From positions 1 to 55,831 of the forward strand of contig VGIR01000009.1 in assembly GCA_016867815.1 (NCBI GenBank): 55,831 nt of DNA, given 5' to 3'. How positions within the stretch are numbered: position 1 is the stretch's first letter; each line of letters begins with the position of its first letter. This document shows, one piece after another, positions 40,647-48,969 of this stretch. The stretch is from a candidate division WOR-3 bacterium (GTDB lineage Bacteria > Hydrothermota > Tepidihabitantia > Tepidihabitantales > Tepidihabitantaceae). The notes beneath the pieces were generated by a model that searched no databases, was not told where the DNA came from, and saw nothing but the letters and a program-made list of their open reading frames with translations. The position numbers were made by a program, and so were the translations under genes.

Positions 40647-42098
40647 CTAGCGGATCAGGACCAGTCTGCAATACTGCCCGCCGTCGGACGCACACAGGAA
40701 GTAGACGCCGGGTGCCAGACTGTGTACGTCATTCGCGCCGGGCACGAGGTCCATCACCTTCCGGCCACCCACATCCATGAGCGAGCTTGGGCTTGTGCTC
40801 TCGTTGTGATAGAGGATGCCGCGCACGAACGTGGCGACCGTGACAGGGCGTAGGACGAAGGGCGCGGGACGGGGTTCGGCGACGCCGGGGCCCGGCAACG
40901 TACCGCGCAGGTAGTAGACGTCCTGGTTCCCGGAGCTGGCATCGTACCAGACGACGTGAATGCCTGAGTCCGCATGACAAGCGACTGACGGGTGGCTGAC
41001 GCTACCGGAGTCGAGGCCGGTCAGTATCATCGCCGAACTCCAGACGCCGTTTGTGTCCCGCTGGTTGTAGGCAAGCTGGAAGTTGCTGCCGCCGGCCTGG
41101 CTGCACCAGACTGCGTGACAGCGCCCCATGGCGTCGCAGGCGATGGACGGATGCTGCTGCTGGTAGGGGCGGGTTCCGCTGATGGTGTCGATGTTGGACC
41201 AGCCGCCATCGCCGTGCATCCGGTGAAACACCTGAAAGTAGCCGCTATTCAGAGTCCTGCCGTACCAGACGGCATGGACTGCGCCTTCCGGGTCGAACGC
41301 AACGGAAGGTGCGTACTGACTCAATGCCAAAGGAATGTCGGAAACGAGTTCGACTCCCTGCCAAGCACCAACGACGCGACGCCGACAATAGACCTGGTTG
41401 TAGTCACCGCCGAAGTCCCTACCGACCCACACAACCGCAATCTCCCCATTCGCACCGGCGGCGACGGAAACCTGGTCGTGGCTGGTCGCCGCCGAGGAAA
41501 CCTGCATCGCCGAGTCCCAGCCGGTCGCCGGGTGCCGCTCCTTCAGAAAGACCTGGTAGAACATGCCCGTGTCAGGCAACCCGTACCAGGCGACGGCGGC
41601 GTCGCCCGTGCCGGGCACGCACGCGACTGACGGATATAACTGAGGATTGCTGGTGCTCGTACTGTCGATCAACGTGTCCGCCCGCCAGTGACGGGTGCCC
41701 GCGTTGTAACGTTTGGCCCAGATCCCGGTGCCCATCGCGCTCCCGATGTGCCAGACAACGTGCACGTTACCAGTACTGTCACAGGCTATGCTCGGTTGGA
41801 AGCAATTGGCGGAGGGCGTGCTGAGCGTTGTCTCGGCAAGCCAGCTACCGGAGTCTGGGTCGTATCGGCGATACCAGACTTTGTACGGCATCGGGGCGCG
41901 TTGGTCCTGCCAGGCGACGTGGACGCTGCCGGCACCGTCAACCGCAACGCTGCGCTGGCCCGTATAGCCGGTTACCTGGCTCGATGGGTTAGTCGTGAGC
42001 CGGATGATGGTATCCCAAGTGACCTCGGCCCCGCCCGCCGTCGCGAGCGCGGACAGAAGGATAGGACCTAAGAGTCCTGCGGGTCCTATGCGCGCCAT
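40647..42098 (-). CDS. Secreted beta-propeller protein with type-IX-like tail
   Basis: The protein has 483 residues. ATG 42098 lies 10 bp after TATGCT of a TTGACA-N17-TATGCT promoter; an ATG inside that -10 box is rejected. A signal peptide ends near TAGGAE. Repeats of about 50-60 residues carry SVACD-G-VHVVW-type strands (SVAVDGAGSVHVAWQD, SIACDSTGNVHVVWH, SVAFDPEGAVHAVWYG, SIACDAMGRCHAVWC), like BNR/sialidase-type propellers. The end (LAPGVYFLCASDGGQYCRLV) is FlgD-like. Divergent from nikR, with promoters 15 bp apart. Confidence 0.75.
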   Translation of the reverse strand: MARIGPAGLLGPILLSALATAGGAEVTWDTIIRLTTNPSSQVTGYTGQRSVAVDGAGSVHVAWQDQRAPMPYKVWYRRYDPDSGSWLAETTLSTPSANCFQPSIACDSTGNVHVVWHIGSAMGTGIWAKRYNAGTRHWRADTLIDSTSTSNPQLYPSVACVPGTGDAAVAWYGLPDTGMFYQVFLKERHPATGWDSAMQVSSAATSHDQVSVAAGANGEIAVVWVGRDFGGDYNQVYCRRRVVGAWQGVELVSDIPLALSQYAPSVAFDPEGAVHAVWYGRTLNSGYFQVFHRMHGDGGWSNIDTISGTRPYQQQHPSIACDAMGRCHAVWCSQAGGSNFQLAYNQRDTNGVWSSAMILTGLDSGSVSHPSVACHADSGIHVVWYDASSGNQDVYYLRGTLPGPGVAEPRPAPFVLRPVTVATFVRGILYHNESTSPSSLMDVGGRKVMDLVPGANDVHSLAPGVYFLCASDGGQYCRLVLIR

Positions 42099-42108
42099 TG
42101 CCGGCTTC

Positions 42109-42137
42109 AGCATAGGGCTACGCCGGCTGGCTGTCAA
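42109..42137 (-). promoter_or_regulatory. Promoter of the secreted propeller gene
   Basis: Minus strand TTGACA (42137-42132), 17 bp, TATGCT (42114-42109), 10 bp to ATG 42098. Back-to-back with the nikR promoter. Confidence 0.65.
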
Positions 42138-42152
42138 ACCGCGCCGCCCCGC

Positions 42153-42181
42153 TTGACCGGTGGCCCCGCCGGTGTTACGAT
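42153..42181 (+). promoter_or_regulatory. nikR promoter
   Basis: TTGACC (42153-42158), 17 bp, TACGAT (42176-42181), 6 bp to ATG 42188. It predicts a leaderless nikR mRNA. Confidence 0.7.
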
Positions 42182-42198
42182 TTCCAGATGCGTAACAC
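42172..42198 (+). promoter_or_regulatory. NikR operator
   Basis: GTGTTAC (42172-42178), 13 bp, GTAACAC (42192-42198): a perfect inverted repeat. The GTGTTAC-N13/14-GTAACAC form is the site described for Geobacter-type NikR proteins. It covers the -10 box, the presumed transcription start and the ATG, so bound NikR should shut off its own operon. Confidence 0.85.
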
Positions 42199-42646
42199 TG
42201 ACATTGAAGCCGATGAGACTGGCGCGGTGCGGTTCAGCGTCTCCATGGAGCCGGACCTGCTGGCCGGGTTCGAGGCCCTGCTCCGGAAGACCGGGTGGTC
42301 TCGCTCCAAGGCAATCCGCGACCTGGTGCGCAACCGGCTGGCTGAGTCCGAGTTGGAACGCGGTTCCGGCCCGGCCGTCGGCGTGCTCGCCTACGTCTAC
42401 GGGCACGACCAGCCCGACCTTGCCCATCGCCTGATGCACGTTCAGCACGACGCGCACGCCGAGGTCGTCTCCTCCACTCACGTCCACCTCGACCGGCACG
42501 ACTGCCTCGAAGTCCTGATACTGCGCGGGCCGGCAGCCCGTCTGCGCCGGCTCGCAGACGCACTTCTCGCACTCAAGGGCGTACGCCAAGGACACCTGAC
42601 CCTGACTCCGGCCCGCTGCCCACTTGCCAGCGAACACAAACACTAG
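42188..42646 (+). CDS. nikR: Nickel-responsive regulator NikR
   Basis: The protein has 152 residues. The ribbon-helix-helix N-terminus (VRFSVSMEPDLLAGFEALLR then WSRSKAIRDLVRNRL) is followed by an ACT-like nickel domain. The four high-affinity Ni ligands of E. coli NikR (H76, H87, H89, C95) align with His87, His98, His100 and Cys106 here (VQHDAH, STHVHLDRHDC). It binds DNA as a tetramer when nickel is plentiful. A perfect operator overlaps its own promoter and start. It heads an operon with a TonB receptor and an ABC transporter (gaps 12, 0, -4 and -11 bp). Confidence 0.95.
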   Translation: MRNTDIEADETGAVRFSVSMEPDLLAGFEALLRKTGWSRSKAIRDLVRNRLAESELERGSGPAVGVLAYVYGHDQPDLAHRLMHVQHDAHAEVVSSTHVHLDRHDCLEVLILRGPAARLRRLADALLALKGVRQGHLTLTPARCPLASEHKH

Positions 42647-42658
42647 AAGGAGAACCAG

Positions 42659-44461
42659 ATGAACCTGTTCCCTGTCCTGCTACTGCTCGCTGCCCTGGGA
42701 AACTCGTCGGTTATGACCGTTGACGAGGTGGTCGTGACCGCGGAGCGTATCCGTCACCCGGTGCGCGACGTGGCCGCATCGGTGAGCGTCGTCACCGCCG
42801 TTGACCTTGAGCGGACGACGGCCCGCACCGCAACCGCGGCGCTGGCATCCCTGCCCGGCGTTTTCGTGCAGCACACTGGCGAGTTCGGTCGTTCCGACAT
42901 CGACATCCGAGGCGTCGGCGACCGGGGCTGCCGCGTCCAGGTGCTGGTTGACGGCCGGCCCGAGAAGATGCCGATCTACGGTTGCGTGGTCACGCATACT
43001 CTGCCCTTGAACAACGTCGAGCGCATCGAGGTCGTGCGCGGCCCGCTCTCAGTTCTTTATGGCTCGGACGCGATGGCCGGGGTCGTGAACATAGTCACGC
43101 GCCGCGCCGACAAGCCACTCGATCTCTACACTCGCGTGGACTACGGCTCGTTCAACACCCGCCACGCGGTTGTCAGCGCGGGAGCGAGGCAGGGCGCGTT
43201 CAACGCGCTCTTCTCCGCCGACAAGGCGATGTCGGACGGCCACCTGCCCAACTCGCAGTACAACGGCAACGACTTGTCGCTGCGTGCGGGTTATGACTTT
43301 TCATCCGCCTTCAAGCTCGACTTCACCGGCAAGTACTTCACCGGCGTCAAGCACGAACCGAAACGTACGACCGACCCGGACACGCTGGCTGCGACCGGAT
43401 GGAACCAGTACGACCGCGGCGGACTGGACCTGACCGCGACCCTCGGCAGTGAATCGCTCGGCGGCTTCGCCAAACTCTATCGCACCTTCGGCGAACACGT
43501 CTTCGACCCGAAGGACGGCTGGCATTCGACGGACTTCACCAACGGTGCAATCGTCCACGGCCACCGCCGCTTCCAGTTCAACAACCTGGCGCAGGCCGGA
43601 ATCGAAGCCGGCATGCTCTCCGGCACGTGGATGAAGTCGGACACGAGCCGGCCGACCTGGACTCGCAACCAGGTCGCGGTCTTCGCGCAGGACGAGCAGA
43701 CTCTCGGCCCGGTCACGGCCAACGCCGGGGTAAGGCTCAGCTACGACGCCATCAGCGGCCCGGCCCTCACCCCGAAGGCCGGATTGGTGGGCCGCATCGG
43801 AACGACTACGCTCCGGGGCAATGTGAACAGAGGAGTCCGCTACGCGCCCCTCAACTATACGTCGGTCTTCCCGCCGAAGAACGAAAGCCTGCAGCCTGAA
43901 GTCTGCTGGAACTACGAGGTCGGCCTGAATCAGCCACTGGTTACGGGTTTGAACCTCGATGTCGCGGCCTTCATTCTCCAAGGTCAGGACCTCATAGAAG
44001 TCGTTCCGGTGCCCGGCCGCGTGCCTCCGGTTCAGTTTCAGAACACGGGCAGTTTCCTGTTCAAGGGTGTCGAAGCCGGTGTTGAGTTGCGGCGTGGCCG
44101 CTGGCGCTCGAACCTCGCCTACTCGCTAGCTGACTTCGGCGCAAACACCCGCGCCCGCGCCGGGTCCAAGCTGAACCTCTCTGCCGGCGCGACGCTTGCG
44201 AAGCTCGACCTTGACGTGTCCTTCCAGCACGTCGCCCGCTACTTCGCGGCCGAGAGCTCGCAATCCGCTGTTCCTGCGTACTACACGTTCGACCTGCGCG
44301 CCGGGTACCAGATCCTCTCCTGGCTCGGTGTCTTCGCCTCGGTCGAGAATCTCCTCGACCGGCAGTACGACACGTTCGCCGACCTGCCCGGGTCTCAGGC
44401 CGGGCTCTACCGGATGCCGGGCCGCTCCTTCACGCTGGGGCTGAACCTGGAGAAGCGGTAG
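42659..44461 (+). CDS. TonB-dependent receptor in the NikR operon
   Basis: The protein has 600 residues, from ATG 42659 behind AAGGAG. A short signal peptide is followed by a TonB-box-like start DEVVVTAERI, the plug (RTATAALASLPGVFVQHTGE, DIRGVGDRGCRVQVLVDG, NNVERIEVVRGPLSVLYGSD, AGVVNIVTRR), then a 22-strand barrel ending GRSFTLGLNLEKR. It is BtuB/FepA-like in size. Operon position behind NikR suggests it imports nickel, perhaps as a chelate, across the outer membrane. Zinc or cobalt cannot be excluded. The stop (44459-44461) directly abuts the next ATG. Confidence 0.9.
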   Translation: MNLFPVLLLLAALGNSSVMTVDEVVVTAERIRHPVRDVAASVSVVTAVDLERTTARTATAALASLPGVFVQHTGEFGRSDIDIRGVGDRGCRVQVLVDGRPEKMPIYGCVVTHTLPLNNVERIEVVRGPLSVLYGSDAMAGVVNIVTRRADKPLDLYTRVDYGSFNTRHAVVSAGARQGAFNALFSADKAMSDGHLPNSQYNGNDLSLRAGYDFSSAFKLDFTGKYFTGVKHEPKRTTDPDTLAATGWNQYDRGGLDLTATLGSESLGGFAKLYRTFGEHVFDPKDGWHSTDFTNGAIVHGHRRFQFNNLAQAGIEAGMLSGTWMKSDTSRPTWTRNQVAVFAQDEQTLGPVTANAGVRLSYDAISGPALTPKAGLVGRIGTTTLRGNVNRGVRYAPLNYTSVFPPKNESLQPEVCWNYEVGLNQPLVTGLNLDVAAFILQGQDLIEVVPVPGRVPPVQFQNTGSFLFKGVEAGVELRRGRWRSNLAYSLADFGANTRARAGSKLNLSAGATLAKLDLDVSFQHVARYFAAESSQSAVPAYYTFDLRAGYQILSWLGVFASVENLLDRQYDTFADLPGSQAGLYRMPGRSFTLGLNLEKR

Positions 44462-45268
44462 ATGAGCCGGTCCCTTCGTCTCGCTCTTGCCTTTGCGGTC
44501 ATGGCCGGGCTGGCCGGCAACTGCGCCCGAAGCTCCTCGCGCCGGCCGAGTATCGTCGCCTCCACGACTCTCATATCGACGATTGTCGAGGCGGTGGCTC
44601 CCGGCCGGTTCGCGGTCACCACGATTGCACCGGCCGGGCTCTGCCCCGGCCACTTCGACCTGAAGCCGTCAGACCTGGCCGCAGCGAACAACGCCAGGCT
44701 CATCCTCAACCATGGCTGGGAAGCCTGGTACCCGGCGTTGGAGAAAGCCATCGTTCCACCCGGCCCGCGCAGGGTGACGTTTGCGACCAAGGGCAACTGG
44801 ATGATCCCCGAAATACAGAAGCAGGCTGCCCTTGAGATAGCAACACTGCTGGCAGAAACAGACACGGTGCGCGCTGACACCTACCTGCGGGCGGCCGCCC
44901 GCTACTCTGCCGACGTCGACTCTGCCGCTGCGCTCGCACAGAACATGCTGTCCGGGAAAGCTCTGCCCGCCGTCATCGCCGCCCAGCAACAAGCCCCGTT
45001 CCTGGCGTGGCTGGGGATCAGGGTCGTCGCTACCTATGGCCGGGCCGAGGACTTCACCGCACAGGAACTGACGCGTCTTGCCCGAGTCGCGCAGGACTCC
45101 GGCGTCGCGTTGATTGTCGACAACCTCCAATCCGGGCCGGACACCGGCAAGCCGCTGGCCGAGGGATTGAAGGTGTTGCACGTCACGCTGTCCAACTTCC
45201 CGCTGCATGGCTCCTACCCCAAGGCGCTGCTCGACAACGCAGCGGCGCTAGCGAAAGCTGTTGAGTGA
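44462..45268 (+). CDS. ZnuA-like (cluster A-I) metal-binding protein with unusual ligands
   Basis: The protein has 268 residues. An export signal ends in LAGNCARSSS; Cys21 may be lipidated though Asn before it is atypical. The fold is ZnuA-like: STTLISTIVEAVAPGRF, then GHFDLKPSD with the first ligand His64. The second and third usual histidines are missing: the GHxHxWLDP region reads GNWMIPE and the SDHxAF region reads AAQQQAPFLAWLG. His84 in NHGWEAWY might substitute. So the bound metal or its coordination differs from classical zinc or manganese binders. The gene ends in a 4-bp overlap (GTGA) with the ATPase gene. Confidence 0.75.
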   Translation: MSRSLRLALAFAVMAGLAGNCARSSSRRPSIVASTTLISTIVEAVAPGRFAVTTIAPAGLCPGHFDLKPSDLAAANNARLILNHGWEAWYPALEKAIVPPGPRRVTFATKGNWMIPEIQKQAALEIATLLAETDTVRADTYLRAAARYSADVDSAAALAQNMLSGKALPAVIAAQQQAPFLAWLGIRVVATYGRAEDFTAQELTRLARVAQDSGVALIVDNLQSGPDTGKPLAEGLKVLHVTLSNFPLHGSYPKALLDNAAALAKAVE

Positions 45269-46059
45269 CTGCTAGCCGGCAGGGCTTGGGACACGATCCG
45301 AATTGTGAGACAGTTCGGTCATGTCCCGCGCCGGCGGTTTCGCTCCGCTCGGTCACGGTCAGCTACCAGGAGCACATCGCCCTCCGGGGCGTCTCGCTCG
45401 ACATTGACAGAGGAGATTTCTGCGGAGTCATCGGCCCGAACGGCGCGGGCAAGACCACACTTCTGACCATCATCAACGGTCTCGGCCGCATCCACTCCGG
45501 CGCGGTCACCGTCCTCGGCGAGCGAGCGACCGCGGCGACCTTCGGCCGGCTCCGCCGCCGCATCGGCTACGTCGCCCAGCAGGAACGGGTTGACCCGCGC
45601 GCCCCAATCTCCTGCCTCGAAGCCGTGCTGGTCGGCCGCTGCGGCCGCGCCGGCCTCTTCCGGGGGTTGAACGAGAAGGACCGAGAACGCGCCCGGGCGA
45701 CGATGGCGCTGACCGGTGCACAGCACCTCGCCAGCCGGCCAGTCGGACAGCTCTCCGGAGGTGAGGCGCGCAAGATTGCGCTCACGCGTGCTTTGGCGCA
45801 GGAACCAGAGATACTGCTACTCGACGAGCCGACTTCAAACCTCGACCCGCGCGCGGTCAACGAGCTGAGCGAACTCGTGGTCAACGCCTATCGCCGTTTC
45901 GACCTCACCGTGGTCATGGTCACGCACCATCTCGACCACCTGCCGCCGGTCGCGAACCACATCATCATGGTCAAGGACGCCCGCGTCACGTTCACCGGTG
46001 ACCGCACCGCGCTGGGCGACGCGCGCCGGCTGGCCGAGCTCTTTGCCGATGCCGCCTGA
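45265..46059 (+). CDS. Metal ABC transporter ATPase (ZnuC/MntB-like)
   Basis: The protein has 264 residues from GTG 45265, overlapping the previous stop. Walker A GPNGAGKTT, Q-loop VAQQERV, signature LSGGEARK (Glu replaces the usual Gln), Walker B ILLLDEPTSNLD, and H-loop VMVTHHLDH. It powers import by the membrane subunit encoded next, which it overlaps by 11 bp. The first ~30 residues extend beyond the usual domain start (VSLRSVTVSYQEH), so a later start is possible. Confidence 0.85.
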   Translation: MTASRQGLGHDPNCETVRSCPAPAVSLRSVTVSYQEHIALRGVSLDIDRGDFCGVIGPNGAGKTTLLTIINGLGRIHSGAVTVLGERATAATFGRLRRRIGYVAQQERVDPRAPISCLEAVLVGRCGRAGLFRGLNEKDRERARATMALTGAQHLASRPVGQLSGGEARKIALTRALAQEPEILLLDEPTSNLDPRAVNELSELVVNAYRRFDLTVVMVTHHLDHLPPVANHIIMVKDARVTFTGDRTALGDARRLAELFADAA

Positions 46060-46873
46060 ACTCGCGATCCTATGGAAGCCGCTTGTGGCCGCGGTGCTCG
46101 GCGGGCTGGTCTGCGGCGTGGTCGGGGTCTGGGTGGTGCTGATGAACATCCCCTTCGTCGGCGTGGCGATGTCGCACGCGGCCTTTGCGGGCGCGGTCTC
46201 CGGACTGCTGCTCGGCGTCAACCCGCTGCTCGCGGCCGCAACCTTCTGCCTCGCCGCGTCGTTCCTCATCGGCCCGATGGCGGAGCGCGCTGACATCGAG
46301 CCGAACGTCTCGCTCGGCATCATCTTCTCGGTCGTGCTCGGCTTTGCCTTCCTTGCCATCGGCCTGATGCGCGGCCCGCGCGCCGACGCGCTCAGTCTCA
46401 TCTGGGGAAGCATCCTGCTCGTTTCCACGCGCGACCTTGCCCTGATGTCCGGTGCCGCGGCCGCGGTGCTCCTCTTCCTTGGGCTGTTCTACAAGGAAAT
46501 CCAGGCAGTGCTCTACAATCGGGAGATCGCCCGCGCGGTCGGGATACCGGAGCGGGCGCTCTTCTTCGCGATGCTCGTGCTGTGCGGTCTGTCGGTGACC
46601 GCGAACCTGAGCACCATCGGCGGCCTGCTCATCTTCAGCCTCATCGTCAACCCGCCTTCAGCGGCGTACCAGCTAACCTATCGACTTCGGACGATGTACC
46701 TGCTCTCGGCCCTGTTCGGGGTGCTCTCCTGCCTGGCGGGGTTGTTCGTGTCCTGGTTGACCGACGCGCCTGCCGGCGCAGTGATAATCGTCACGTCAAG
46801 CGTTGTATTCGGACTATGCCTGGTTTTCTCGCCGAAGAGGCATACAGGCAAGGGGCTAGGGACTGGGGGCTAG
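46049..46873 (+). CDS. Metal ABC transporter membrane subunit (ZnuB-like, ABC-3 family)
   Basis: The protein has 274 residues. ATG 46049 overlaps the ATPase gene; an upstream reading from 45998 is less likely. About eight hydrophobic segments (VLGGLVCGVVGVWVVLMN, AAFAGAVSGLLLGVNPLL, NVSLGIIFSVVLGFAFLAI, LSTIGGLLIFSLIVNPPSAA) follow the ABC-3 pattern. With the binding protein and ATPase it forms a cluster A-I importer, plausibly for nickel given NikR. Its last residues (GKGLGTGG) and stop lie in a GGGGCTAGGGACT repeat, so the natural C-terminus may have been replaced. Confidence 0.85.
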   Translation: MPPELAILWKPLVAAVLGGLVCGVVGVWVVLMNIPFVGVAMSHAAFAGAVSGLLLGVNPLLAAATFCLAASFLIGPMAERADIEPNVSLGIIFSVVLGFAFLAIGLMRGPRADALSLIWGSILLVSTRDLALMSGAAAAVLLFLGLFYKEIQAVLYNREIARAVGIPERALFFAMLVLCGLSVTANLSTIGGLLIFSLIVNPPSAAYQLTYRLRTMYLLSALFGVLSCLAGLFVSWLTDAPAGAVIIVTSSVVFGLCLVFSPKRHTGKGLGTGG

Positions 46874-46888
46874 GGACTAGGGTTAGGA
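46851..46888. repeat. GGGGCTAGGGACT repeat, left flank of the S23-type gene
   Basis: Tandem units AGGGGCTAGGGACT and GGGGGCTAGGGACTAGGG. It supplies the stop codons of both convergent genes (46873 plus, 46870 minus) and is repeated in inverted orientation at 47274-47310. Confidence 0.75.
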
Positions 46889-47262
46889 ACCCGAGGTGGC
46901 CGACGAAGCGCGCGCACGAGTGCGCTCAGCAGTCGGCCCACGTCCCCGATCTTACTCTGGACCTCATCCACCTGTTCCTGCCGTACGAAGCCTAGCCTCA
47001 CGACGAGGATGGTATACGTTTCCAACTCGACCAGTGATCCCTGGCTGATGGACAGATGATTCAGGAAGACGCGGCGGTGCTGGCAGCCATGCCCTTCAGC
47101 GATATTCGCCTGCACCGACACCGCAGCTCGAGTCATCTGCGATACCGGACCGAAGCGTTCGCTCGCCGGCAATCGTCGCGCGAGCGTGTATGTCAGCTCG
47201 ACCAACGCAGCGGCCTGCTGCCAGACTACAAGGTCCTTGTAGCTCCGGATGGTGGTCGCCAA
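46870..47262 (-). CDS. Four-helix-bundle protein of the S23 / 23S rRNA intervening-sequence family
   Basis: The protein has 130 residues. The TTG start at 47262 is supported by GGAGG and AGGA upstream and by the family N-terminus TIRSYKDLVVWQQAAALVE. Family motifs follow: VSQMTRAAVSVQANIAEGHG and FLNHLSISQGSLVELETY. These small helical proteins were first seen in rRNA intervening sequences but occur widely as stand-alone genes of unknown function. The gene is enclosed by inverted GGGGCTAGGGACT repeats and wedged between the ends of two other genes, so it looks like an inserted cassette. Confidence 0.85.
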   Translation of the reverse strand: MATTIRSYKDLVVWQQAAALVELTYTLARRLPASERFGPVSQMTRAAVSVQANIAEGHGCQHRRVFLNHLSISQGSLVELETYTILVVRLGFVRQEQVDEVQSKIGDVGRLLSALVRALRRPPRVPNPSP

Positions 47263-47273
47263 GTTTCCTGTAC

Positions 47274-47310
47274 CTCCCTAACCCCTATCCCCTAACCCCT
47301 AGTCCCTGTC
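47274..47310. repeat. CCCCTAACCCCTAGTCCCT repeat, right flank of the S23-type gene
   Basis: Inverted copy of the repeat at 46851-46888. It ends directly at the pckA stop codon (47311-47313). Confidence 0.75.
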
Positions 47311-48966
47311 TCACTTCCCCGGGCATTCTGCCGCGATGTGCGCGTCGATGTTCTTCCTGCCGTAGGCTTTGTCGAACTGGGTGCAGAACTCGGCTGCGAG
47401 CTTCTTCGCCCGCTCATCGTAGGCAGCCTTGTCCGCCCAGGTGTTGCGCGGGTTGAGCACGGCAGGATCGGGCACGCCCGGGCAGCTCTTCGGGATGTCA
47501 AGATGGAACACCGGGTCGGTGTAGCATTCGACCTCGGCGAGCGAGCCGTTGAGCGCGGACTCGACGATCTCACGGGTCAGATTGATGTCCATCCGCTTCC
47601 CGACGCCGTAGGGTCCACCGCTCCAGCCGGTGTTCACGAGATAGACCTTGGTGCCGTGCTTGTCGAGCTTCTCCCCCAGCATCCGCGCGTAGACATCCGG
47701 GTTCAACGGCATGAACGGCGCTCCAAAGAAACGCGAGAAGGTGCTCTTCGGTTCGACGATGCCGGTCTCGGTACCCGCCAGCTTCGAGGTGTAGCCCATC
47801 AGGAACCAGAGCATCGCCTGGTTGCGACTCAGGCGCGCCACCGGCGGCAGCACCCCGTTCGCGTCCGCGGTCAGGAACAGGATCGTCTTCGGGTGGCCGG
47901 CAACCGGCGGCGTCTTGATGTTAGGAAGGAATGACAGCGGGTACGAGCCGCGCGAGTTGGCTGTGTAGCGCTCGTCATCGAGGTCAAAACGGCCGTCCGG
48001 GTACATCATCGCGTTCTCCACGATCGCGCCGTGCTCGAGATACGGCGCCTTGTGGAAGCAGGCGTTGTAGATGTCGGGCTCCTTGGTCGGGCTCAGGTTG
48101 ATGAGCTTGGCATAGCAGCCGTTCTCGAAGTTGGCTACGCCGTCATTGCCCCAGGAGTGCTCGTCGTCGCCGAGGAGCGACCGGCGCGGGTCGGCCGAAA
48201 GCGTGGTCTTGCCCGTACCGGAGAGCCCGAGCAACAGGGCCACGTCGCCGTTCTTCCCTTCGTTGGCCGAGCAGTGAATCGAGAGGATACCGTCCAGCGG
48301 CAGGAGGTAGTTCATCACCGTGAACATGTGCTTCTTCACGCTGCCGCAGTAGGCAGAACCGTAGACGACTCCGAGGCGGCGGTCCATGTCCATGGCAATG
48401 ACAAGCTTCGACGTCCTGCCCGTCTTCGGCAGCTTCCGCAGCCGCCCCTCGTACCGGGCCGGGTTGAGCTTGTCGTACGGCAGGACGATCAGCGTGTAAG
48501 GTCGGGACGCGAACCGTGACTTGGCGATGTCAGCAGGCACCGGGCGGAACATGTTGTCGGCGAAAAGCGTCGTCAGGGCCCGGTCACTCACGACCCGCAC
48601 CGGCAGGGCGTGACCGATCTCGGCGTCGAGGGTACGGTCGGCAACGTAGAGCGTCGGCTTGCCGGCCAGCGTCGACAGCGCGTCGGCGAACACCATGTCG
48701 AATGTCTCCGGATCGATCGACAGGTTGTTCGGCGCGTCCCAGTCGATGTTCTTCTCCGACTCGGGCCGGCGCACGATGACCGTATCCTGCGGGCTCCGGC
48801 CGGTCGACTCCGGCGGGGTCCATACCGCGAGACATCCACACGCAGCAACCAGCGCCTCGCGCCGCGCCACCGTGTCCGCAATCACCGTCTTCCGATCCGG
48901 GTTGACCTTGACGTCCACATGCCGGCCAAGAACCTCGCCAAGCTGCTTCTGGAGCTCGCCGGTCAT
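47311..48966 (-). CDS. pckA: Phosphoenolpyruvate carboxykinase (ATP)
   Basis: The protein has 551 residues. The kinase P-loop is GLSGTGKTTLSADP, with RSLLGDDEHSW just after and the metal/substrate region FMVTMNYLLPLDG-like around HMFTVMNYLLPLDG; YTSKLAGTETG and NTGWSGGPYG follow, and PGVPDPAVLNPRNTW lies near the end. It interconverts oxaloacetate and PEP with ATP/ADP, the first step of gluconeogenesis. ATG 48966 has AGGAG directly adjacent, from the end of a small inverted-repeat element that occupies the whole gap to ppdK. ppdK lies upstream in the same direction. Confidence 0.95.
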   Translation of the reverse strand: MTGELQKQLGEVLGRHVDVKVNPDRKTVIADTVARREALVAACGCLAVWTPPESTGRSPQDTVIVRRPESEKNIDWDAPNNLSIDPETFDMVFADALSTLAGKPTLYVADRTLDAEIGHALPVRVVSDRALTTLFADNMFRPVPADIAKSRFASRPYTLIVLPYDKLNPARYEGRLRKLPKTGRTSKLVIAMDMDRRLGVVYGSAYCGSVKKHMFTVMNYLLPLDGILSIHCSANEGKNGDVALLLGLSGTGKTTLSADPRRSLLGDDEHSWGNDGVANFENGCYAKLINLSPTKEPDIYNACFHKAPYLEHGAIVENAMMYPDGRFDLDDERYTANSRGSYPLSFLPNIKTPPVAGHPKTILFLTADANGVLPPVARLSRNQAMLWFLMGYTSKLAGTETGIVEPKSTFSRFFGAPFMPLNPDVYARMLGEKLDKHGTKVYLVNTGWSGGPYGVGKRMDINLTREIVESALNGSLAEVECYTDPVFHLDIPKSCPGVPDPAVLNPRNTWADKAAYDERAKKLAAEFCTQFDKAYGRKNIDAHIAAECPGK

Positions 48967-48969
48967 CTC

